From assembly GCA_009780245.1 (NCBI GenBank), contig WRAJ01000021.1, forward strand, positions 1 through 37,477: DNA of 37,477 nt, read 5' to 3'. This document shows positions 30,872 to 37,477 of this stretch, piece after piece (the stretch's first letter is position 1; every line of letters starts with the position of its first letter). Source of the DNA: Turicibacter sp. GTDB taxonomy: Bacteria > Bacillota_I > Bacilli_A > MOL361 > Turicibacteraceae. A program made the position numbers and the translations under genes. Below the pieces are notes generated by a model. The model saw only the letters and a program-made list of their open reading frames with translations. It searched no databases and was not told where the DNA came from.

Positions 30872-31018
30872 AAATTGTAAGCTAGTACCTACGGGAACTC
30901 TCTCAATTAGCACGGGGGCAGCGAGCCAAAAATTGCCTTTTAGTTTTCGTTTAGGATAATTGTCGCATGCAAAGAACAAACTTGCGGGCTTATTTTAAAA
31001 TTTGGGGCTCGCTTTTTC
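30872..31018 (+). other. Structured segment of unknown role before ygjV
   Basis: AGCGAGCCAAAAATT (30912-30926) pairs with AATTTGGGGCTCGCT (about 31000-31014), which is then followed by TTTTT. The enclosed 75 nt have an inner CGCA/TGCG hairpin, and upstream lies a compact AGTACC-TAC-GGGAACT element. The layout is that of a small structured RNA with a terminal stem. I could not match it to a known family such as 6S, SRP, tmRNA or the main riboswitches. Confidence 0.4.
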
Positions 31019-31055
31019 CAACATAAAAAATAAAATAAAATTGCAACAAATAGGA

Positions 31056-31084
31056 TTGCCATGGCCGTCATCGCGTGTTATAAT
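31056..31084 (+). promoter_or_regulatory. Promoter of the YgjV-family gene
   Basis: -35 TTGCCA (31056-31061), 17-bp spacer, -10 TATAAT (31079-31084). Confidence 0.7.
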
Positions 31085-31193
31085 GACTTAAAACTCGAAA
31101 TTATGACACACTATCAACAACGTTTACCTTTGTGAACACCCCAGCTTCTTACAAATCCAACTCCCTATTCCTTACTAGCAAAGAGGTGCTATT

Positions 31194-31856
31194 ATGACGG
31201 CTATCATTCAATTTTTCCAAGATTCATTTCGCGAAATCCTAGAAATCCACGTCCACAACCCGATGTGGATGGCCAGCCAAGTGTTTGCCTTTTTCTCCTT
31301 AATCACCATGTTCTGGTCATTCCAAATTAGAAACAAGCTAAAAATGATGTTACTCCTTGGACTAGGCACCACATTCCTCGCGGTCTCAGCAGCACTACTA
31401 GACAATTGGACACTAACCGTTCTCTTTGGTATTGCGAGTATCCGTAACTACGTTTTCTGCTACTTCGAGTGGCGTCAGCTAAAAGATCGCCCAGTTCCAC
31501 GCAGCATTTGGAAACTATTTGGCGGCATCTTCATCATCGTGACCGTTGCCTCTACCCTCATCCTTGTTCACATCATGCAAGTCAGAATCCATTCTGTATG
31601 GTTAGAATGGCTCATTTGCGGCACCTTAATCGGCCTGATCATCGGCAACGTCCTCGAAGGAGACACCCACTGCATGCGAATCAGCTTTATCTTCAACCGC
31701 ATCTTCAACATCATCAACCACGCCTACTTCTTCAACGTCATCGCCGTCATCATCGCCTGCTTAACCATCTCATCAAACCTCATCTTCTACCTCCGCCAAC
31801 TAATGGAATGGCACCACGCCAAGAAGCATAACCAGACTTACGTTTGGCCGAAGTGA
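31194..31856 (+). CDS. YgjV-family inner membrane protein
   Basis: A 220-aa integral membrane protein with about six TM helices. It has the family layout: QVFAFFSLITMFWSFQIRNK, then short hydrophobic helices with SIRNYVFCYFEWRQ, and a C-terminal pair after the MRISFIFNRIFNIINH loop. Members of the YgjV (Imp-YgjV) family have no settled function. An AAAGAGGTG site is 5 nt before the start. It is monocistronic and convergent with the defence operon. Confidence 0.75.
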   Translation: MTAIIQFFQDSFREILEIHVHNPMWMASQVFAFFSLITMFWSFQIRNKLKMMLLLGLGTTFLAVSAALLDNWTLTVLFGIASIRNYVFCYFEWRQLKDRPVPRSIWKLFGGIFIIVTVASTLILVHIMQVRIHSVWLEWLICGTLIGLIIGNVLEGDTHCMRISFIFNRIFNIINHAYFFNVIAVIIACLTISSNLIFYLRQLMEWHHAKKHNQTYVWPK

Positions 31857-31862
31857 TCTCAA

Positions 31863-31890
31863 GGATCACTTACTAAAAGTGAACCTAAAA
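31863..31890. terminator. Weak hairpin between convergent genes
   Basis: GGATCACTT / AAGTGAACC stem with one mismatch between the ygjV-like gene and the membrane protein gene. There is no strong T run. Confidence 0.35.
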
Positions 31891-31917
31891 TTTCCGAGGA
31901 AATAACTAGTCTCGATT

Positions 31918-33114
31918 CTACAAAAAAGCCAAAACCAACCGAACCAAAACCAACACAACTAAAACCCCCAACAACACCCGATACGGCCACTCAACCCGCG
32001 GCGCCTTAATATACCCCTCAAAATTCTCATCAGTAAAATACAACGTATCCGTATAAAACTTTTTCAACTGCCGATACTCCTGCTTATTCTGATAAATGTT
32101 ACGACAAAAGATCGCGATGATCACACCAAGCGCCAACAATAACATCGCCAGCACAACCTGAGCCCTTTCCGAAGAAGAAGCACAAAACAGCCTGACCCAT
32201 AAATCATTCTGGTCATCCGTCTGACTCACCTCGCTGTAAACATAAATCGCAACCGCAGCCAACCAACCAATCATCTGAGTGTGCACAGCCTTATAAGACC
32301 TAGCCATGGAATTGCTAATCGTTAAAAAATCATCCTTTAACCGATTCACTTGCTCAAAATAGTTTTCCGTCTTATCCGAAATAATGCGATTAAACGCCGA
32401 CTTGGACTTCTCCAACAACCCCTCAACATCAGAAAAAGATTTTACCTTTGCAACCACCTCTCTCACGACTTTCAGCTTCGTTTGGTAAGCGTTCGTATCC
32501 AGCTCATCGTTTACAACCCAGTCATACAACGGATATAACCGAAGCCCCTCCGGCTCCATGAATGACAACCTCAGCTCAAAAGGCTCCTCACTCTTTTCAG
32601 AGCGCACAGAAAAAATAAAATTCCCCTTCTCATAAGCAGAGCTATTAGCCAAAAAGAGCAGCACATAGATATTCTGTACCCACTTTACTCGCTCAGTCCT
32701 TCTCAACAGTTCAAACACATTAACCGAAACCCTTAACTTCGATTTCTCAACCTTCATATCAAGGTTATTCGCAGCAAGAACCGCCTCATAGATCGCCACT
32801 TCATCAGCAACATCAACCTCGATAAAATCTGTTTCAGTTGGATCATCGTAAAGAAATAAAGGCTCTTCGTATTTTTTTACAGAAAGCTTTTCACAAATGT
32901 CATTGAAATGATCTTGACGTTCCATGTAATCTGATTCTAAAAGCAAAAACGCACTGTTTTCAGTCGCATTGCTATAAATCGCTAAAAGTTCATCAAAAGT
33001 CACAAAATTAAAAGCTTGCCGCTTTTCTTTTAGATCACTTAATATTCTTCTATTCTCGCTAGTATCCTTCAAATAATAAGCTTGATGTTGCCAGTGCCCA
33101 TCCAACTGCTTCAT
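31918..33114 (-). CDS. Membrane partner of a putative two-gene defence operon, unknown family
   Basis: A 398-aa protein I do not recognise. The first 265 residues look soluble: mixed alpha/beta to about 200, then a helical, possibly coiled segment (about 211-273). Three TM helices follow: about 281-295, 318-337 and a C-terminal one at 377-397. So a large cytosolic part is tethered to the membrane by its C-terminal end. I use the ATG at 33114, with AGGTGA 6 nt upstream, so it begins just 2 bp after the previous stop codon. Translation is coupled to the upstream soluble partner. The position beside a helicase-nuclease and CRISPR suggests phage defence; this is inference. Confidence 0.7.
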   Translation of the reverse strand: MKQLDGHWQHQAYYLKDTSENRRILSDLKEKRQAFNFVTFDELLAIYSNATENSAFLLLESDYMERQDHFNDICEKLSVKKYEEPLFLYDDPTETDFIEVDVADEVAIYEAVLAANNLDMKVEKSKLRVSVNVFELLRRTERVKWVQNIYVLLFLANSSAYEKGNFIFSVRSEKSEEPFELRLSFMEPEGLRLYPLYDWVVNDELDTNAYQTKLKVVREVVAKVKSFSDVEGLLEKSKSAFNRIISDKTENYFEQVNRLKDDFLTISNSMARSYKAVHTQMIGWLAAVAIYVYSEVSQTDDQNDLWVRLFCASSSERAQVVLAMLLLALGVIIAIFCRNIYQNKQEYRQLKKFYTDTLYFTDENFEGYIKAPRVEWPYRVLLGVLVVLVLVRLVLAFL

Positions 33115-33116
33115 CC

Positions 33117-34070
33117 TCAATCACCTAACTCATTTTTAATGTTTTCCAAAAACGCACTTTCGACCCTCACACTAAGCCAGCCATCTTCAATTTTGATGCC
33201 ATTCTCACGCCTAAGCTTCACGAAATTATTGGTAGATAGTTTCGTATCCTCAGAAACTTGCAGCGTTTTTTTGTATTCCCTATTCAACTCGCTCTCAGAA
33301 ACCGTGAACTCAGAATCAATCAACGCGGCTTGATCCGAGAAAAACTCATCCTCATCTTTCACCTCAATCAATTCGAGTTGATTGAGAGTATGAATCAGTT
33401 TTTCTTTATCAAATACTTTATTCTCAAATAAATAATCTTCCGTCGCAAGTCTTATTTGTTTGATGTTCGGTGCACTTACGATGTCATCTGAAAACAGTTC
33501 ATCACTTTTGATTAATGCAATTAACTCTTTTGTATTTAACGCATCATCTCGTTGCCTAGACAAATCCAAAAAACTTTCTACCCAGTATTTTGCTGCTTTC
33601 GTATTCTTATCCACAATGATGATATTATCAAAGTCATTTTCAAAGATACAAATCTTATAATAACCAGCATCCGTTCCTAGCTGAGGTTTAATTTCATACG
33701 TTCCTAAATCAATGCCTTCTGTTCCTTCAAGCTTCAATAACAACAGTCGACTTGCTGCTTGACTAATAAACAAATGCCCTGCCGGAATTGACTTCTTCCG
33801 CCCATCACCTGATTTTCTCATCTCAGCTTGGAGCAGGCTAGATGCAAAAATTTCAAGTGAAAAGTCTTCTTTCGCTTTGTCATAATCATAGAGCAACACA
33901 TCAGACCTCTGCTGATCTGACGCAAGCGTACAGACTATTCTTGAATGCTTTAACTTCGAATCCTCCCCCAGCAACCTGTCAAAAATCTTTTCAATGTTCG
34001 TTCGCTTTTGATCATCAATGTCTACCCTCTCAACCTCTTCGCCCACATTATAAACCTCTAATCTACTCAC
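33117..34070 (-). CDS. Soluble partner of the two-gene defence operon (DUF4868- or NA37-like?)
   Basis: A 317-aa soluble acidic protein I cannot place firmly. The first half has alternating helices and strands around AEMRKSGDGRKKSIPAGHLFIS, KYWVESFLDLSR and DIVSAPNIKQIRLATEDYL. This vaguely recalls the nucleoid-associated YejK/NA37 proteins or the DUF4868 (KwaB) domain. The C-terminal end, FVKLRRENGIKIEDGWLSV, could be a small DNA- or peptide-binding domain. I favour the GTG at 34070 with GAGAGG 9 nt upstream; a GTG at 34079 lies on the site. Own promoter upstream. Function unknown. Confidence 0.7.
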   Translation of the reverse strand: MSRLEVYNVGEEVERVDIDDQKRTNIEKIFDRLLGEDSKLKHSRIVCTLASDQQRSDVLLYDYDKAKEDFSLEIFASSLLQAEMRKSGDGRKKSIPAGHLFISQAASRLLLLKLEGTEGIDLGTYEIKPQLGTDAGYYKICIFENDFDNIIIVDKNTKAAKYWVESFLDLSRQRDDALNTKELIALIKSDELFSDDIVSAPNIKQIRLATEDYLFENKVFDKEKLIHTLNQLELIEVKDEDEFFSDQAALIDSEFTVSESELNREYKKTLQVSEDTKLSTNNFVKLRRENGIKIEDGWLSVRVESAFLENIKNELGD

Positions 34071-34129
34071 ATCCGTCACCCTCTCTTTAGCATTATTGGA
34101 AACCTTCGATCGTCTCTTGTCTTAATTTC

Positions 34130-34157
34130 ATTATACCGCTTTCCATCCGAATTACAA
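34130..34157 (-). promoter_or_regulatory. Promoter of the two-gene operon
   Basis: Minus-strand -35 TTGTAA (34152-34157), 16-bp spacer, -10 TATAAT (34130-34135), about 60 bp before the start. Confidence 0.65.
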
Positions 34158-34289
34158 CCTCTTACGGAACAGATATCATCAAAATAACCCAAAAACGGTG
34201 TGTTGTTTGAGGTGCTTTGCAAAAATAAAGCAACTTTTTGACCACTGTATTTTCATTTTAAACTGATCAATATCGCTGATATTCATAAT

Positions 34290-36200
34290 TTAAATTACTG
34301 TACTATTTCTTCGGAAAAATATTTCAAAAGCACTAGTACTAAGATCTAAGATGAACAACTTCTTTTTTGCACGAGTTATTCCAGTATAAATTTCCTCTGG
34401 ACTTAATCCATTTTTCTTATCTGTCAGAACTAAAACTACTACATCTTCATCATAACCCTTAAAGCTATGAACTGTTGATAATTTTGTATGTCCGGAATTT
34501 TTTCGAAAATTTATTTTCAGCAATCGCTCAAAATTTTTAATATTTTTTTTCAACAATTGTTCATAACTATTGCTAATTTCCCTTTCAAATTCAAGTTTTG
34601 GATTTTTCTTTATTAATGCCCATTCCTCATTAGAACGTTTTTCTATCATCTTAAATTCTTTATTAGTTACAAAAGTACGATTGATACCTTTTTCATTCAT
34701 TTTCCTGAAGTTTTCCTGTATTATATCAAAAATTTCACGAAGAATCGCCTTGCTATAAGCTAAATAAGTGTAATCATTAGGAGAGATTCGCTCCTCAATT
34801 AAATATTTTTCAATAGCAATAATCCCTTGCGTTATTTGTTCTTTCTCAATTTTATAATAAATGACTTGTGAAATATCAAGGCTGAAATCGAGTACCCCTT
34901 GACCTTCCGCAATACCTAATTCCGACAAAGATACAAATGCTTCCTCAGATATTTCAGGGAGATATTCTTTTTCAAAAACCTGCGCCACTTCCAACACATT
35001 TCCTTTAGAACGATAAGAATTCGTTAATCCTCTCCACTTCCAATTCATGTGGGGGATAATTGGTAACTTGTCAATTCCCATCTCTTTTTTATAAATATTC
35101 TGTGAAACATCACCACACACCATGAAAAGACCATCTTCTTTCAGAAAATATTTTTCTACAATCCGCAACCAATTTTCTTCATAATCTTGAACCTCATCAA
35201 TAAAGACCGCATCATATCGACGAGGACTACCTCCTTCAAAAAAGGACAGCTTTGCCCAATCATCGTAAACATCATATGACAACTTTTTTTCACAGTTATT
35301 CGCTTCAGTAGCAAAATACTCATGATAATTACTAATAGTTAAATTTTTATTCTTAATTGTTTTCCTTGCACTATTTCGTATACGATCCTGCAAATAATTC
35401 CTTAGGGTAATATTAAAAGTTAGTACTAGTACTTCTAATTCTTCATCAAGAGCCATTGAAATCCGCTTAGCTAAAACCTCTGTTTTACCGCTTCCGGCTA
35501 TGCCATGGAATTTCAATCGTTTGTTTGTGGTTTTTATAATAGAGCGCTGTTGATCATCAAATTTAACTTCTCTTTGTTCAATCTCAGCACTAATAGGTAG
35601 CAGATATTGGGCAATGCTTCTATACAGTGTATCATTCAGTTGTGATGTTCTTATGCTCATAAAATTTTCTAAAATAGAAAAATCACCAAAAGAATTCACA
35701 TCAAATATCTTAGTAAATCGATGAGTATTTGAAAGTTCATCTTTAGAAAGTCTGTATGTACTTGAGGTCAAGAACACTGCCGTTCTGACTAGCCCATATA
35801 TCGATTCATTCTTGAACTTCTCACGTAATAATTCAAGAGAATGCTTCTCAAACAAATTATTTTTATATTTCAACACTTGTTGGAATGGACTTGCAATTTT
35901 CGCTTTATTATTTTTTAAAGACCATTCATTACCAGAACCATTCACATTATAATAAGCTAGATTCCAATCTTTAACCTCAATGATCCATACTCCACCTCCT
36001 GAGGTAGCATTTGACTTTTCAAGAATAACAAAATCTGGGCGATCACCATTAATATTGGGTTGAACGTGTAATTCAAAAAATCTTCCAGTCAAGCACTCTA
36101 ACCCTTTTTTAAAATAATCATAAACCTGCCATTCCCCATCAGTCATCGGTGTTTTGAAATTTCTAATTTCCTCTATTGAGGGATAACTAATAACATTCAC
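34290..36200 (-). CDS. NERD nuclease / SF1 helicase fusion
   Basis: A 636-aa protein. The N-terminal NERD (nuclease-related) domain carries PDFVILE (D56) and IIEVKDWN (E75, K77), the D-ExK set of PD-(D/E)XK nucleases. A UvrD-like SF1 helicase follows: Walker A GIAGSGKT (233-240), motif II FIDEVQD (333-339), STVHSFKGYDED near 580 and the arginine motif YTGITRAKKK near 610. It should unwind and cut DNA. NERD-helicase fusions are often in defence islands, and staphylococcal Nhi is a nuclease-helicase with anti-phage activity. The start is a GTG with GGAGG 7 nt upstream. Codon use is AT-rich compared with the rest of the window, suggesting transfer. Confidence 0.88.
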   Translation of the reverse strand: MNVISYPSIEEIRNFKTPMTDGEWQVYDYFKKGLECLTGRFFELHVQPNINGDRPDFVILEKSNATSGGGVWIIEVKDWNLAYYNVNGSGNEWSLKNNKAKIASPFQQVLKYKNNLFEKHSLELLREKFKNESIYGLVRTAVFLTSSTYRLSKDELSNTHRFTKIFDVNSFGDFSILENFMSIRTSQLNDTLYRSIAQYLLPISAEIEQREVKFDDQQRSIIKTTNKRLKFHGIAGSGKTEVLAKRISMALDEELEVLVLTFNITLRNYLQDRIRNSARKTIKNKNLTISNYHEYFATEANNCEKKLSYDVYDDWAKLSFFEGGSPRRYDAVFIDEVQDYEENWLRIVEKYFLKEDGLFMVCGDVSQNIYKKEMGIDKLPIIPHMNWKWRGLTNSYRSKGNVLEVAQVFEKEYLPEISEEAFVSLSELGIAEGQGVLDFSLDISQVIYYKIEKEQITQGIIAIEKYLIEERISPNDYTYLAYSKAILREIFDIIQENFRKMNEKGINRTFVTNKEFKMIEKRSNEEWALIKKNPKLEFEREISNSYEQLLKKNIKNFERLLKINFRKNSGHTKLSTVHSFKGYDEDVVVLVLTDKKNGLSPEEIYTGITRAKKKLFILDLSTSAFEIFFRRNSTVI

Positions 36201-36267
36201 TGAAATTCCTCCATTCTATACTATCGTTGTATTTTCTTATTTTTGCAAAACTTGACAGTGTGTCGGT

Positions 36268-37351
36268 ATTTCGCCACACACACCTAAACAAGGTGCGACA
36301 GATAAAAACTCTCATCAAGGAACGGCATACTTCTATTTCAATCCACGCACCTAAACAAGGTGCGACCAATTCCGAGTGATGCACGATGAGCTTTTTTTGT
36401 AATTTCAATCCACGCACCTAAACAAGGTGCGACAGCCGTTGTTATTACTGATGATGATCACTGCATAATTTCAATCCACGCACCTAAACAAGGTGCGACC
36501 AAACTTGACAAAGACTTTATGTCAAAAGGATCAATTTCAATCCACGCACCTAAACAAGGTGCGACATGCGCTATCTTCTGTGTCTTCTTCATGACGTGGC
36601 ATTTCAATCCACGCACCTAAACAAGGTGCGACCTTGTTGGTTCAGGTTAATAGTCCTTGTCGGATTATTTCAATCCACGCACCTAAACAAGGTGCGACGG
36701 TTGCTTTTTCGGGACACTAGAGGAGTTTACTGAATTTCAATCCACGCACCTAAACAAGGTGCGACAAATTAGAAATATGTGTCGTTATGCCTTAATTTTA
36801 TTTCAATCCACGCACCTAAACAAGGTGCGACAGAAGAATGCTATCTACATTTCGACACAAAAAGTATTTCAATCCACGCACCTAAACAAGGTGCGACCCG
36901 AGCAGGGCGCGGAACGAGTCACCGGATCGTCAATTTCAATCCACGCACCTAAACAAGGTGCGACAGCAATTTTAAATCTACGATCACGCCAGATTTTTTA
37001 TTTCAATCCACGCACCTAAACAAGGTGCGACACAGTTATCGCAATCAGCGACAGAAGATCAACTTATTTCAATCCACGCACCTAAACAAGGTGCGACAAC
37101 ATCACTTCGTCATGGGTTGCGCCCATTTCCTATTTCAATCCACGCACCTAAACAAGGTGCGACCAAAATCATCTAGCAAGTCCTCAATTTCTTTTCCAAT
37201 TTCAATCCACGCACCTAAACAAGGTGCGACAGCATGGTTATCCTGTGTCGCGAGGGTTTGTCGAATTTCAATCCACGCACCTAAACAAGGTGCGACAAAC
37301 ATATCCAACAATATATTCGACGGAATTATCATTTCAATCCACGCACCTAAA
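36268..37351 (-). CRISPR. CRISPR array, type I-C-like repeat, 16 spacers
   Basis: Seventeen repeats of 32 bp with spacers of 34-35 bp. Repeat starts: 36268, 36335, 36402, 36468, 36534, 36601, 36667, 36734, 36800, 36866, 36933, 37000, 37066, 37132, 37199, 37265 and 37331. On the minus strand the repeat runs GTCGCACC...GGTGCGTGGATTGAAAT with a GTCGCACC/GGTGCG palindrome and the ATTGAAA end, as in type I-C systems. The repeat at 36268 has five changes, the usual mark of the leader-distal end, so the leader should be on the right. The repeat at 37331 is cut after 21 bp. Fifteen repeats are identical. No cas gene is in the window. Confidence 0.98.
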
Positions 37352-37477
37352 TGAGTATTACGGCTCTTTAGCACCATCAATCCGCTAGTGGGTAGTCCAG
37401 TTGTGTGCTAGTGGGTGTTCCACCAATCTGCAGCGAACTGTGCCAGTAAAAAATATAAAGTAAATGACCATAATCAA
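37352..37477. mobile_element. Possible end of an insertion sequence that cut the array
   Basis: Right after the broken repeat the sequence changes to TGAGTATTACGGCTCTTTAG and carries two 16-bp direct repeats (GCTAGTGGGT-NN-TCCA at 37384 and 37407, period 23). Multiple sub-terminal repeats and a TG start recall the ends of IS21-family elements; the GGCTCTTTAG at 37362 instead recalls ISL3-type ends. No transposase is visible before the window ends, so this is tentative. Confidence 0.35.

Noticed and set aside
30872-31018. 6S RNA, SRP RNA, tmRNA, retron RNA or a common riboswitch
   Set aside because: No conserved core of any of these could be found by eye, and no reverse transcriptase gene is nearby.
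31918-34070. Naming the two-gene operon Kiwa
   Set aside because: KwaA is a smaller four-TM protein and precedes KwaB; here the soluble gene is first and the membrane protein is 398 aa with three TM helices. Similarity to DUF4868 is only a weak impression.
36759-37380. ORFs across the CRISPR array on both strands
   Set aside because: Their translations repeat with the CRISPR period (FQSTHLNKVR and APCLGAWIEI) and are artefacts of the repeats.

Overview
The window looks like chromosomal DNA of a low-to-moderate GC member of the Bacilli, most likely Lactobacillales. The evidence is the order rpsB-tsf-pyrH-frr, strong AGGAGG-type ribosome binding sites, Bacillus-type promoters and U-tract terminators, a long EF-Ts with an extra segment of the kind known in streptococci, and a type I-C CRISPR repeat. 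Two genes look like relatives of sporulation genes (a CotD-like His/Gly/Cys-rich protein and a GerE-like HTH protein), which is odd for a lactic acid bacterium.

Region 1 (1-6640) is a sugar catabolic operon on the minus strand: an L-fucose-isomerase-family protein, a split transketolase (N half and C half overlapping by 4 bp) and a glycerol-kinase-like FGGY kinase. A divergent LacI-type regulator sits beside it. Two copies of GTTTAG-N7-CTAAA in the divergent spacer are candidate operators. Isomerase, kinase and transketolase together fit conversion of an aldose to a ketose phosphate followed by two-carbon transfer, as in the transketolase route for D-apiose; the real substrate is unproven. 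The operon ends in a 62-bp terminator-like hairpin unit repeated three times, and a 42-bp repeat lies inside it.

Region 2 (6640-18660) is mostly housekeeping: a thioredoxin-like protein, ribosome hibernation factor, a patatin-like lipase, frr-pyrH-tsf-rpsB, a pseudouridine synthase, the CotD-like protein, a HAD phosphatase with a small TPR protein, a membrane-anchored protein, a PHP phosphatase, holB and tmk. A 124-bp element with 15-bp terminal inverted repeats lies between pyrH and tsf and shares its core with the repeat in the sugar operon.

Region 3 (18660-31860) holds a ZIP metal transporter with a His-rich lipoprotein, an orphan IS1-InsA-like protein behind duplicated promoter repeats, the GerE-like regulator, uvrC, an AgrB-like peptidase with a secreted partner but no visible AgrD, a dicarboxylate symporter, an FMN enzyme, a decayed YhcG (DUF1016) gene, tRNA-Trp, DUF2200, an Asp/Glu racemase-family protein, rlmA, a 3-methyladenine glycosylase and a YgjV-family membrane protein. 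The 670-bp gap before ygjV has two convergent strong promoters around a shared terminator and an 18-codon ORF, the layout of a type I toxin-antitoxin module, plus a separate structured segment.

Region 4 (31900-37477) is a probable defence island: a two-gene operon (a soluble protein and a three-TM membrane protein) that I do not recognise, a NERD-nuclease/SF1-helicase fusion, and a type I-C-like CRISPR array with 16 spacers. The leader-proximal end of the array is cut inside its last repeat and followed by DNA resembling an insertion-sequence end. No cas gene is in the window.
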